Shown here: positions 17,201-25,073 of the stretch, piece after piece | Position numbering within the stretch: position 1 is the stretch's first letter | How the letters are laid out: each line of letters starts with the position of its first letter | Origin: Sporosarcina sp. P32b | GTDB lineage: Bacteria > Bacillota > Bacilli > Bacillales_A > Planococcaceae | DNA: 64,000 bases | Direction: 5' to 3' | NCBI RefSeq assembly: GCF_002743335.1 | Contig: NZ_PDZB01000001.1 | Coordinates: 1-64,000, forward strand | Position numbers and translations under genes: made by a program | The notes under the pieces: model-generated | Told to the model about the DNA's origin: nothing | Seen by the model: only the letters and a program-made list of their open reading frames with translations | Databases searched by the model: none

Positions 17201-17467
17201 CTACCGCTAGCACTAGGCCTTGGTGAAGGTTCTGAGTTGAATCAGCCGATGGGGATTGCAGTAATTGGTGGATTGATCAGTTCTACATTCTTGACGTTGT
17301 ATATCGTACCGATCATTTATAGTTTGTTGGATCGGGAGACACGTAGAGGTATGAATAAGCCAAAAAAAGCACAACCGATAACGGGAGATCAACCCGTCAC
17401 GGTAACTGAAACGGTAACCGTGACCGAGACAGTAACGGAAACTGTAACTGTAAGAGAATCTAAGTAA
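14300..17467 (+). CDS. RND multidrug/surfactin efflux pump (AcrB/SwrC-like)
   Basis: This 1055-aa proton-driven exporter belongs to the HAE1 RND family, closest in type to B. subtilis SwrC. It shows the duplicated RND plan: helix 1 after residue 10, a large extracytoplasmic loop, helices 2-6 with GIGMLVDNAIVVIENIER (paired acidic residues for proton relay), then a second half with the VGIVVNNGIVLVDYIN copy. No membrane-fusion gene or outer channel lies nearby, as expected in a Gram-positive. The last ~25 residues are an unusual Thr/Val/Glu repeat tail. The substrate is unknown. Confidence 0.92.
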   Translation: MKISSFSVKRPVFTLVTMFLVIILGAVSFFKIPVTLIPDLNPPVAVVVTNYAGASPTEVSEKITKPLEESLSTAPGLKSMQSSSQEGANLVFLQFDWDSSIDDVQMDILQRIDQVEVPDGANKPRFMKFDPSQFPVIQLSLRSVDKDTNIRKIAEELEKELRRIDGVASVNVSGKIIEDVQVILDPDKLKEFGLAQSDVVQAIQASNVSMPGDPIDTSDGRKLTTRILSTVQNISDVRGIQIGANPQTGDKIKVSDVADVALLEPKVQTETRANDEQAVLLSVLQESGANTATVSKEFKKSLDKLLEKDAYKDIESDVIFDQGDYVQLAIGNIGQSLILGGLFAMLVLFVFLRGIKSPIIIGVAIPYSVIVTFVLMYFADFSLNIMTLGALALGIGMLVDNAIVVIENIERHLAMGKTPTEAAKDGSKEVGGAITASTLTTLAVFVPVIFITGIIGQIFTEFALTISFSLFASLVVALTVVPMLASRLLKTPTEETLEKKNRVKKNQRFEKTVKWALSHRLIVLLLTTALLAGSVFGIIKVGTEFLPATDEGAFSINVKLPNGASLDATDDVVERIEEEMKKQEDVEVYVSLVGGTQQSMAQGGSESNMAEVYVKLIPLDERDRSVFEFVDKVQPIVENEVGDDAEVSFNLQTAAGSSPNTLTFSLNDTNEERLGKAVSKLDKKLRELDTVTDVENDLVDTVEEIKIEVDREKASDVGLAPYQIAQTVSDVTRGVFASQIVFEKTGEVVGVNVGYDERFRNSIDKLKELELKTPLDTFVKLKDIADVEIAEGPAAIVRVDQAHSIAFTVKYLSSESLGDMTKKVNNIVDDLDLPSEVELSYGGDRELFESAINDMLLAIVLAVVLVYIVMAAQFESFKYPFVIMFSVPLMLIGVSLALFFTNTPVSVTAVIGLLILVGIVVNNGIVLVDYINQRKEAGLSSYDAILSSVRDRVRPILMTALTTILGLLPLALGLGEGSELNQPMGIAVIGGLISSTFLTLYIVPIIYSLLDRETRRGMNKPKKAQPITGDQPVTVTETVTVTETVTETVTVRESK

Positions 17468-17474
17468 AACATAC

Positions 17475-17513
17475 TGCCGGCAGATGGAACCTTCCATTTG
17501 CCGGCATTTTTTT
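17475..17513 (+). terminator. Terminator of the RND pump gene
   Basis: TGCCGGCA-g-ATGGAA (17475-17489) pairs with TTCCAT-t-TGCCGGCA (17492-17506), followed by seven T. The stretch 17514-17650 after it shows no gene. Confidence 0.92.
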
Positions 17514-17652
17514 ATATGTTGAATAAATAGTGCTAATGAAAAGTATAGTAGTACTAGTAAACAGTACAATAGGGAGTCGCTTAACGATATACCTGTTTAA
17601 TTCATAACATCTATACTCTTAATTTAATAGCTAGATAGGCATCCCAAATCAT

Positions 17653-17680
17653 TTGCAAATCAAAGTTATCATGTTATAAT
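17653..17680 (+). promoter_or_regulatory. Promoter of the terC transcript
   Basis: TTGCAA (17653-17658), a 16-bp spacer and TATAAT (17675-17680) with an extended -10 TG at 17672-17673. It lies about 30 bp before the riboswitch. Confidence 0.75.
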
Positions 17681-17710
17681 ACTTTAAAAGTATCCGATAT
17701 CTTAATAACT

Positions 17711-17868
17711 TTTGACGCAATGTCAAAGGGGAGTAGCTATAGGGAAACCTATTTCATAATCGTCAATACGTGACTGCCACAACGGTCATCGGTTATGATA
17801 GCTGGATTTTGAACGTGAAATTCCGACTTAGCGAGACCTTTGCCTATTTATTAGGTGAGGGTCTTTTT
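17711..17868 (+). ncRNA. yybP-ykoY (Mn2+) riboswitch with terminator platform
   Basis: The leader has the family hallmarks: a basal stem TTTGAC/GTCAAA, AAAGGGGAGTAGC, a CGTCAATACG segment, a second arm around GACTGCC..GGTCATC, and GCGAGACCTTTGCC entering the platform. The platform is a terminator, AGACCT-GCCTA / TAGGT-GGGTCT plus TTTTT (17834-17866). Known members bind Mn2+ and turn on exporters or TerC-type proteins by antitermination. It sits directly before the terC start, as in B. subtilis ykoY. Confidence 0.88.
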
Positions 17869-17893
17869 ATTTTGTAGAAAACAAGGAGGAATT

Positions 17894-18661
17894 ATGTTGG
17901 ATCCGATTTTATTAGAATATGCATGGGTACTCTTAGTACTAATCGTACTCGAGGGCCTATTAGCAACAGACAACGCAGTCGTAATGGCAGTAATGGTAAA
18001 ACACTTACCGAAACTACAACAAAAGAAAGCATTATTTTATGGTTTACTAGGGGCATTCGTCTTTAGATTCACTGCACTATTTATGATTACGTTTTTAGTG
18101 AAGTTCTGGGAGATACAAGCGATCGGTGCCATTTACTTACTGTTTATATCCGGTAAAAGTATATATGATAAAGTTACTCATAAGCCGGAAGGGCATCCGA
18201 AAAAGAAGCCAAAAAAACAATCAGGTTTCTGGATGACCGTGTTAAAAGTGGAACTTGCCGATATCGCGTTCGCATTAGACTCCATGCTTGCCGCTGTTGC
18301 ACTTGCGGTAACGTTGCCGGAATTAGGTAACTTCCACGTCGGTGGCATCAACGGCGGACAGTTCATTGTAATGTTGCTAGGTGGTATGATTGGTTTAGTC
18401 ATGATCCGTTTTGCAGCGAAACAATTCGTGGTTATGCTTGAAAAATACCCAACATTGGAAACAGCAGCATTCTTAATTGTAGGATGGGTAGGTGTAAAGC
18501 TAGTTGTGTTAACTCTGGCACATCCTGCACTCCTCATCATTCCAGAATCATTCCCGCACTCTACATTGTGGAAAACGACATTCTGGGTTGTGTTATTAGC
18601 CCTAGCAATCGGTGGATATCTACTGGCCGTTGCAAAGTCTAAAGTGAAAGCTAACAGATAA
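17894..18661 (+). CDS. TerC family membrane protein (YkoY-like), probable Mn2+ exporter
   Basis: This 255-aa integral membrane protein has about seven to eight helices. It has the family's acidic motifs LEGLLATDNAVVMAV in helix 1-2 and ELADIAFALDSMLAAVAL in the middle, plus a Lys/Pro-rich cytoplasmic loop near residues 95-110. Family members help Mn2+ leave the cytosol or load exported enzymes. The yybP-ykoY riboswitch in its leader supports a manganese role. ATG 17894 with AAGGAGG is the start; the frame extension to 17855 lies inside the riboswitch terminator. Confidence 0.9.
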   Translation: MLDPILLEYAWVLLVLIVLEGLLATDNAVVMAVMVKHLPKLQQKKALFYGLLGAFVFRFTALFMITFLVKFWEIQAIGAIYLLFISGKSIYDKVTHKPEGHPKKKPKKQSGFWMTVLKVELADIAFALDSMLAAVALAVTLPELGNFHVGGINGGQFIVMLLGGMIGLVMIRFAAKQFVVMLEKYPTLETAAFLIVGWVGVKLVVLTLAHPALLIIPESFPHSTLWKTTFWVVLLALAIGGYLLAVAKSKVKANR

Positions 18662-18669
18662 TACGAAAA

Positions 18670-18707
18670 CAGTCTCTTCCAAGTAAATTGGAGGGACTGC
18701 TTTTTTC
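18670..18707 (+). terminator. terC terminator
   Basis: CAGTC-CTTCCAA pairs with TTGGAG-GACTG across 18670-18699, followed by six T. Confidence 0.8.
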
Positions 18708-18813
18708 TTCTGTAGTGTAGAAGAGTGTAAAGTTCTGTATATAGCTATCTTTTCATCATGGGATTTGATAAAGTAGGAAAATGAAGTTTCCGTTATGAAA
18801 GGAATTTGAAAAG

Positions 18814-20163
18814 ATGAGGCTTTCCAGGGAAGTTTTTCATAAGTTTACTCCAGCACAGATTATCGCCTTCTACTACTTTTTGGCAATTGCATCCTCTTTT
18901 CTCTTGTTGAATTTGCCGGGTGTATATAAACCGGGAGTGAAAGTGGCCTTTATAGATAGTTTGTTTACCGCTGTGAGCGCTGTGAGTGTAACGGGGTTGT
19001 CACCTATTAGTATAGGAGAAACATACTCTGTATTCGGCCTATGCATGATCATGCTCGTACTTCAACTCGGTGGTATCGGCATCATGTCATTAGGAACATT
19101 TTTCTGGCTACTTGTAAAAAAGAAAATCGGCATGAGAGAGCGACAACTGATTATGATTGACACGAATCAGTACACATTACAAGGTGTCGTTCAATTAATT
19201 CGTCAAATCATCCAACTGATCGTAGCCATAGAGATTATTGGTGGCGGTATTTTAACATTATACATTTATCGTTTTTATAACTCATTTAGTGAAGCGTTGT
19301 TGAATGGCATGTTCATGGCAGTTTCTGCCACTACCAACGCAGGTTTTGACATTACCGGTTCATCGATGATGCCTTATCATGATGATTATATCGTGCAGCT
19401 ACTACTTATGATATTAATTATTTTAGGTGCTATTGGGTTCCCAGTTCTGATTGAAGTGAAAAGTTTCTTTTCGAAAAAAGTACCACATTTTCGTTTTTCG
19501 CTTTTTACCAAGATTACGACGGCGACATTCGGTGTTCTATTGCTCGTAGGCACATTAACTATTTGGTTGCTAGAATCATTCAATTCATTTAAAGGAATGA
19601 GCTGGCATCAGCAATTTTTCACGGCGTTATTCCATTCAGTTTCTGCACGATCTGCAGGTCTTGTGACGTATGACGTGACGCAATTTAGTGAAGCGACAGA
19701 TATTTTTGTCAGTGCGCTCATGTTCATTGGTGCTTCACCAAGTTCAGTTGGTGGCGGAATTCGCACGACGACGTTTGCTATTGCACTATTATTCCTCATT
19801 AACTTTGCGAGAGGAAATGACGTCATTCACATTTTCAAACGCCAAATTAAGCTGATTGACGTATTTCGATCGTATGCAGTCATTCTCGTAGCGTGTTTTA
19901 TGGTGTTGGCTGCATTATTGTTGTTGTTAGTTACGGAGCCTGGGATACCTGTTATTCCATTATTATTTGAAATCACTTCAGCCTTCGGAACATGCGGTAT
20001 GTCACTCGGTATTACAAGTGATTTATCGGTGTTTGGTAAGTTGATTATTATGGTACTCATGTTTATCGGGCGAGTAGGATTAATATCGTTTATCTACACG
20101 ATAGGTGGAAAGTCGAATAAAACGCCTTATCATTATCCAAAAGAGCGTGTCATTATTGGGTAA
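18814..20163 (+). CDS. ktrD: K+ uptake channel subunit (KtrB/KtrD, TrkH family)
   Basis: This 449-aa channel subunit of the Ktr system contains four M1-P-M2 repeats with filter loops VTGLSP, TTNAGFD, SARSAGL and GTCGMSLG, each with the selectivity Gly. It takes up K+ with Na+ coupling and needs a cytosolic RCK ring. A matching ktrC lies 16 kb away at 36417, and B. subtilis also keeps ktrC and ktrD apart; length (449) matches KtrD. KtrB cannot be excluded. Upstream AAAGGAATTT is a modest ribosome site. Confidence 0.88.
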   Translation: MRLSREVFHKFTPAQIIAFYYFLAIASSFLLLNLPGVYKPGVKVAFIDSLFTAVSAVSVTGLSPISIGETYSVFGLCMIMLVLQLGGIGIMSLGTFFWLLVKKKIGMRERQLIMIDTNQYTLQGVVQLIRQIIQLIVAIEIIGGGILTLYIYRFYNSFSEALLNGMFMAVSATTNAGFDITGSSMMPYHDDYIVQLLLMILIILGAIGFPVLIEVKSFFSKKVPHFRFSLFTKITTATFGVLLLVGTLTIWLLESFNSFKGMSWHQQFFTALFHSVSARSAGLVTYDVTQFSEATDIFVSALMFIGASPSSVGGGIRTTTFAIALLFLINFARGNDVIHIFKRQIKLIDVFRSYAVILVACFMVLAALLLLLVTEPGIPVIPLLFEITSAFGTCGMSLGITSDLSVFGKLIIMVLMFIGRVGLISFIYTIGGKSNKTPYHYPKERVIIG

Positions 20164-20171
20164 TTTAAATT

Positions 20172-20210
20172 AAAAAACGCAGCAAGCGAATTTCGCATGC
20201 TGCGTTTTTT
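20172..20210. terminator. Bidirectional terminator between ktrD and the radical SAM gene
   Basis: AAAAAACGCAGCA (20172-20184) pairs with TGCTGCGTTTTTT (20198-20210), with an inner GCGAA/TTCGC stem. A and T runs on both sides let it serve both convergent genes. Confidence 0.9.
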
Positions 20211-20211
20211 A

Positions 20212-21966
20212 TTATGAAGAGACGGTTTCTAGTACTTGTTCGGATAAATGATAGTGCTGTGCTTTTTCACCTGGTGTGTATTGGACAATTAGATAACCCG
20301 AACTTTTTGTTACGGAAAGGTCTTCATTCAATTGAGCGAAAGTCTTAGTAACAAAAACTTGCTTTCGAATCGTTCGTTCAGTATAACCAGTTGATTCAAA
20401 CAGATCACCGAGCAAATGTGGTGAACGTAAGAGTGTCTGATACACCTCTTTTAACTCTTCTTCAGGAACAACAGCACTCCACCAAATCTTTCTTGGTAAA
20501 AACTTTTGGTGAAGTAGATAATCCATTTTCAATAGACTTTCTACTATTGAAGTATCGATTTTCAATATTTCTACTAAGAAGCGTTCTAGACGGGTGAACA
20601 AGTCTTCAAACTGATGACCGATTCGTGACCAGCCTTGCTTCTCCCAAAATGCGCCGAATAATTGGAAGAAGTCGAATGGTGTATCGACCAATTCCGTGAC
20701 AATATACTCCATAGAGTGGATGAATCGACCTGAATTCCAATATTTCTCGAGAATGTCTTCTGTTTGTTTAATCCTCAGCATATCATCGAATGACAGGACA
20801 TTATTTGATACAATTTCATAAGGAGCGGTGTCGATATAACGATAACCATATTGCTCTGCTTGGATCCGTAAACCGGTTCCGCGCAGAAGTTTCAAAAACC
20901 CTAACTGTAATTCTTCAGGTCGTAAAGCAAACACTTCGTTAAATGTGTCACGGAAAGACGCATAATCTTCTTCAGGTAGTCCTGCAATTAAATCAAGATG
21001 TTGATCAATTTTGCCACCTTCTTTAACCATCGTGACTGTACGTGATAATTTAGTGAAATTTTGTCTTCTTTTTACCAGTTCATTTGTTAGATCATTAGTA
21101 GATTGGACTCCGATTTCAAAACGGAATAGGCCTTTGGGAGCATTATCATTTAAAAACTGAATCACTTCTGGTCGCATGATATCGCCTGTAATTTCAAATT
21201 GAAATACGGTTCCAGGCAGATGTTCATCAATTAGAAATTGGAACATTTCCATTGCATAACTTCTACTAATATTGAATGTACGATCGACAAATTTAATCGT
21301 TTTAGCGCCATGCTGCATTAAATAGCGGATGTCTTCTTTTATGGCTTCTCGATTGAAGTATCGGACACCCACTTCAATTGAAGAAAGGCAGAATTGGCAA
21401 GAGAAAGGGCAGCCACGGCTTGTTTCGATATACATTACTCGATTTGAAAGATGCGGAACATCCTCTGGAAAACGAAAAGGAGAGGGGAGTTCACGAAGAT
21501 CCAATTTAGGACCTGGAGCAGTAATCTTTAATTTTCCTTCTTCACGATATGCAATGCCTTGTACAGAAGAGAGTACAGTTTGTCCATCTACTGCTTGAAG
21601 TATATCTTTAAATGTCTTTTCGCCTTCGCCTATCGCAATAATATCTATTTCGGGTACTCTTTTTAACCACTGATCATAGTCATACGTCACTTCAGGTCCA
21701 CCACAGACTATAACGGTTTTAGGACTTGTCAGTTTCAGCAGACGAATTACTTTTATTGTTTCTTCTATATTCCAAATATATACGCTAAAACCAACGACGT
21801 CTGGCGAATGTTGATATAGCTCTGAGACGATAGATAGTGTAGGATCATGAATAGTGAATTCAGCTAGTTCGCAATGGAATTCTGGTGCTGCATAAGCCTT
21901 TAAATAGCGAATAGCGATATTCGTGTGTATATATTTAGCATTTAATGTAGATAGAACGATGTTCAT
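20212..21966 (-). CDS. B12-binding domain radical SAM protein (DUF4080)
   Basis: This 584-aa protein has an N-terminal cobalamin-binding-like Rossmann domain (starting MNIVLSTLNAKYIHTNIAI) and a radical SAM core with CPFSCQFC around residue 190, where three Cys bind a 4Fe-4S cluster. A DUF4080 C-terminal part follows. Members are widespread in Bacillales, but the reaction is unknown to me. TTAGGAG before ATG 21966 fixes the start. It is transcribed away from the kinase gene on the right; 21967-22149 is a shared promoter region. Confidence 0.88.
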   Translation of the reverse strand: MNIVLSTLNAKYIHTNIAIRYLKAYAAPEFHCELAEFTIHDPTLSIVSELYQHSPDVVGFSVYIWNIEETIKVIRLLKLTSPKTVIVCGGPEVTYDYDQWLKRVPEIDIIAIGEGEKTFKDILQAVDGQTVLSSVQGIAYREEGKLKITAPGPKLDLRELPSPFRFPEDVPHLSNRVMYIETSRGCPFSCQFCLSSIEVGVRYFNREAIKEDIRYLMQHGAKTIKFVDRTFNISRSYAMEMFQFLIDEHLPGTVFQFEITGDIMRPEVIQFLNDNAPKGLFRFEIGVQSTNDLTNELVKRRQNFTKLSRTVTMVKEGGKIDQHLDLIAGLPEEDYASFRDTFNEVFALRPEELQLGFLKLLRGTGLRIQAEQYGYRYIDTAPYEIVSNNVLSFDDMLRIKQTEDILEKYWNSGRFIHSMEYIVTELVDTPFDFFQLFGAFWEKQGWSRIGHQFEDLFTRLERFLVEILKIDTSIVESLLKMDYLLHQKFLPRKIWWSAVVPEEELKEVYQTLLRSPHLLGDLFESTGYTERTIRKQVFVTKTFAQLNEDLSVTKSSGYLIVQYTPGEKAQHYHLSEQVLETVSS

Positions 21967-22149
21967 GATAAAACTCCTAATCTTAAAATAATGTGAGAAT
22001 ATAAAAAACATAAAAAAGACTATAGGCCTATGTGAACGAGTACGTCAATATGGCATAATAAGAATCTAACAGGATTTATTTCCAAAATTGAAAATAGGTT
22101 ACAGAATAATGGTGGATAATTGCAATTGAATTGAGGGGGTACTGCTATA

Positions 22150-23526
22150 GTGTTAAACACACTAGATATCAATCGTTATCTAGAAAGTTCGCTTTTTAAA
22201 ATCGTCTTAGATGAAGACGGCGATATACTTGATATGACAGAAGCTGTTAAATTACTAATGCCTAAAGACTTTATACCACATCATATATCTGAAATATTTG
22301 ATCTTACTTTATTGCAACAAATAGAGAAACGCTTACTTCTTTCTAAAACAGAAACGATAGCGGATCAAAATGTATTGACTGGTTTCCTAGACGTGCCGAA
22401 TAAAAATCCAGAACCTTGTTATATTATATACCAGCAATATAGGGGTAGGGCGATTTTAACAATAAAAATTGGTGAACAAAATCATAAATTACATCAACTG
22501 TATGAAAGCGCCTATGTCACAGCGACTATGCCAATGGCGCTTGTGAATGAATCGGGTTATATTATTTCGACGAATGATTTATTTTCGGAAATATTCCCAG
22601 ACCAAATTTCTAAAGAACTACTACATTTACAAGATCTTTTTAATTTAATGGTTCCAACCTCCGCATTTGCTTTTGAAGAATATATTTTAAAAGCACTAAC
22701 ACAAGAAACTTCGACAGTGAAAATGTCATACACATCTAAGGGAATACAAAGTTACCAAGATGTTAGCTTGAAATTAGATTGTAAAACACAAATGTTCATT
22801 TTACGAATTGAAGATATTACGGAACGTGAACGCTTATTTGATCAACTGGCTCACTCCGACCAATTATCCACGACTGGCGAAATTGCTGCAAGTATTGCGC
22901 ATGAAGTCCGCAATCCGATGACGACATTACAAGGGTTTCTCCAACTGCTGGAACATGAAGTAACGGGTAATGCCAAAATGTATGTTTCAGTCATTCAGGA
23001 TGAGGTCAAACGTATGAATCATATATTGAATGAGATGTTAGCCATGTCAAAACCGACTGTTGATGAAATCACGATATTCTCTTTATCCGTTTTAGTAGAA
23101 GATGTGCTACTCTTGCTTCGTCCTAAAGCATTATTGGATCAAATTAATATAGTAAATGAAATCAATGCTAAAGAGCCGGTGCTTATTCAAGCAAACCCCA
23201 ATCGTATTAAACAAGTGTTTGTTAATCTTTTGAAAAATGCAATGGAAGCAATGAGTGCAAAAGGTACCTTGTCTATTTTGATAAGCGAGACTGATCAGGA
23301 AAGCGTAGATATCTTTATATCTGATACAGGGGTTGGAATGAAAGAAGAAATGCTAGAAACTATTTTCTTACCATTTATTACGGATAAACCAGGAGGAACC
23401 GGTTTAGGACTTCCGTTTGTTAAAAAAACTATTCAAGAGCATGGTGGCTCTATATCAGTTACGAGTGAGATTGGTAAAGGTACAGTTTTCCATTTATCGT
23501 TTCCTAGAGTTTCGGTATCATTATAA
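22150..23526 (+). CDS. PAS-domain sensor histidine kinase
   Basis: This 458-aa kinase has two N-terminal PAS-like regions (about 15-110 and 115-215), an H-box SIAHEVRNPMTTLQG with phospho-acceptor His, an N-box NLLKNAMEAM, and G-boxes DTGVGM and GGTGLGLPFVKK. There is no membrane segment, so it should sense a cytosolic signal. No response regulator adjoins it. Orphan PAS kinases of this type often feed the sporulation phosphorelay (KinA/KinE-like), which the nearby Spo0E-like gene makes plausible. The start is GTG 22150 behind GAGGGGG. Confidence 0.9.
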   Translation: MLNTLDINRYLESSLFKIVLDEDGDILDMTEAVKLLMPKDFIPHHISEIFDLTLLQQIEKRLLLSKTETIADQNVLTGFLDVPNKNPEPCYIIYQQYRGRAILTIKIGEQNHKLHQLYESAYVTATMPMALVNESGYIISTNDLFSEIFPDQISKELLHLQDLFNLMVPTSAFAFEEYILKALTQETSTVKMSYTSKGIQSYQDVSLKLDCKTQMFILRIEDITERERLFDQLAHSDQLSTTGEIAASIAHEVRNPMTTLQGFLQLLEHEVTGNAKMYVSVIQDEVKRMNHILNEMLAMSKPTVDEITIFSLSVLVEDVLLLLRPKALLDQINIVNEINAKEPVLIQANPNRIKQVFVNLLKNAMEAMSAKGTLSILISETDQESVDIFISDTGVGMKEEMLETIFLPFITDKPGGTGLGLPFVKKTIQEHGGSISVTSEIGKGTVFHLSFPRVSVSL

Positions 23527-23541
23527 GAATAATTATAAGAT

Positions 23542-23585
23542 CATATTGAAAAGGCCGAATCCAGAGGATCGGCCTTTTCAATATG
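23542..23585. terminator. Bidirectional terminator between kinase and lipoprotein genes
   Basis: A perfect 17-bp stem runs from 23542 (CATATTGAAAAGGCCGA) to 23569-23585. AAAA/TTTT inside the stem serves both converging genes. Confidence 0.88.
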
Positions 23586-23590
23586 CAATA

Positions 23591-24238
23591 TTACTTGATT
23601 GTTGCTGCCATATCTTTGAAGTCTTTTAGATGTTCATTATCTTCTTTAGCATAAATGGTTACACGAATTAATTTGTCTTCACGTTCGATGACATAGCCTG
23701 TAAAATGACCTTCGGGGGAATCTACTTCTGCGCCTTTAACTGATTTGATATCGTCAGCTTGTGGAAGATCTGCTTCATCTGTGAGCTCAACAGGTGTTTC
23801 ACCGTCACTGGAAGCTTTCAATAATTCTAGTGTGTTTTCATAGAGTTCATCAAACGTATAAGACTCTTCATCTTTAGGCGTAGTTTCGATACGCATGAAC
23901 ATTTCGCTATCTTCTTCTAGAATCAGACTGTCTCTGCCTGGTTCTTCACTTGTAAGTTTATATCCAGGGAACACCATCATGGAGTAATCCTGTTCATCGC
24001 TTGCTGTCTCCACAGCGTCTTTCATAGCATCCACGCTTGTTTTTTCGTCGCTGTCTGTTTCAATTTCAGCTTCATTTTCGGAAGAAGTGTCTTCTCCTGC
24101 ATCTGTTTCGGGAGCAGCAGGTTCTTCTATAGCATTACCTGTTGTTTCTTTTTCAGGGTCTACATCAGAAGTTCCGCACGCAGCCAGCATAATTGAAGCT
24201 GTTAGTGAAGTGAAAATAATACGCCATTTGTTGTTCAT
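23591..24238 (-). CDS. Hypothetical lipoprotein with acidic linker
   Basis: This 215-aa secreted lipoprotein starts MNNKWRIIFTSLTASIM and has lipobox LAAC near residue 20. An acidic Glu/Asp/Thr-rich linker follows (about 25-65), then a compact domain with VFPGYKLTSEEPGRDSL and an FTGYVIEREDKL-type strand. ATG 24238 is preceded by GAAGGAG; an earlier in-frame ATG overlaps this site. I do not recognise the domain; it is probably displayed on the outer face of the membrane. Confidence 0.75.
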   Translation of the reverse strand: MNNKWRIIFTSLTASIMLAACGTSDVDPEKETTGNAIEEPAAPETDAGEDTSSENEAEIETDSDEKTSVDAMKDAVETASDEQDYSMMVFPGYKLTSEEPGRDSLILEEDSEMFMRIETTPKDEESYTFDELYENTLELLKASSDGETPVELTDEADLPQADDIKSVKGAEVDSPEGHFTGYVIEREDKLIRVTIYAKEDNEHLKDFKDMAATIK

Positions 24239-24298
24239 ATGTAACCACTCCTTCATATACTATTCTATTCTATTAGACGGACTACAGCGAGGAAGGTT

Positions 24299-24490
24299 TC
24301 ATTCTCGTAAACTATTAGTCAAGATAGTATAACGTTTATGATTGATTACTGTTTTTTCCTGCATTACCAATGCATCAAAACTCTCCATATACGCTAAGTT
24401 TACAATTACAGAGTTTTCGTTCACCTTTTCAACAATTCCTTGTAAGCCTTCTTTGAATTCAATGATATCACCAATTTCTGCGATCGTCAT
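24299..24490 (-). CDS. ykvS: YkvS family small protein (DUF2187)
   Basis: This 63-aa protein starts MTIAEIGDIIEFKEGLQGIV and has the KOW-like beta pattern typical of DUF2187 (GDIIEF..G..G.V..V..NSV.V). Function is unknown. AAAGGA 8-9 bp before the ATG at 24490 supports this start over two upstream in-frame ATGs. Confidence 0.8.
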   Translation of the reverse strand: MTIAEIGDIIEFKEGLQGIVEKVNENSVIVNLAYMESFDALVMQEKTVINHKRYTILTNSLRE

Positions 24491-24709
24491 TCCAGTCATC
24501 CTTTCTTCAATCATCAATTAGGTCATACGAAATGATAAAGATGTAAAAATGGGAATTCCTTTCTAGTTTGCCCTATTATCTACGAAACGTAAAGACTTAT
24601 TTTTTAGAAACGAAAGAACATTACATAAACATATTGTCACTAAATGTCGAGAATATTGCGGTTTAACAATAGCGAGTTGTTGGTATATTAAAGGATAGGG
24701 TAATAACAG

Positions 24710-24886
24710 ATGGAAGGTGTGCAAGTAGTGCATAATTGTAAATTAGAAATAGAACGTGTCAGAGAACAATTAATTCAAGTTGCAGAAGAATACGGTATGA
24801 ACGCTGAAGGCACCATTGAACTTAGTCGTAAATTAGATGTATTAATTAATGAATTTAACGAGAAAAATGAAATAAAATTACCCTGA
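24710..24886 (+). CDS. Spo0E-like aspartyl-phosphate phosphatase
   Basis: This 58-aa protein (or 52 aa from GTG 24728) has the two-helix Spo0E plan. The second helix carries LSRKLDVLINEF, matching the family signature S..LD.LI. Such proteins dephosphorylate Spo0A~P or related regulators and delay sporulation. ATG 24710 has GGATAGGG 9 bp upstream, and GTG 24728 has GGAAGGTG, so the start is open. A terminator follows at 24974. Confidence 0.8.
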   Translation: MEGVQVVHNCKLEIERVREQLIQVAEEYGMNAEGTIELSRKLDVLINEFNEKNEIKLP

Positions 24887-24973
24887 AATTATACCTAAAT
24901 TCAATGTTTAACTCATAATAAAAGTGGGGATAATATAAAAGAACACAGCAACATTCTCATTTCCCCCTTTTGT

Positions 24974-25003
24974 GGACCAATCTTGTATTGGTCCTCTTTT
25001 TTG
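24974..25003 (+). terminator. Terminator of the Spo0E-like gene
   Basis: GGACCAAT (24974-24981) pairs with ATTGGTCC (24987-24994), followed by TCTTTTTT. Confidence 0.88.
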
Positions 25004-25073
25004 TTTGCCCAATTGTAAAAATATTTGAACTTCTGTACGATAGAAATAATCATACATAATGAGGAGTGAGAAT

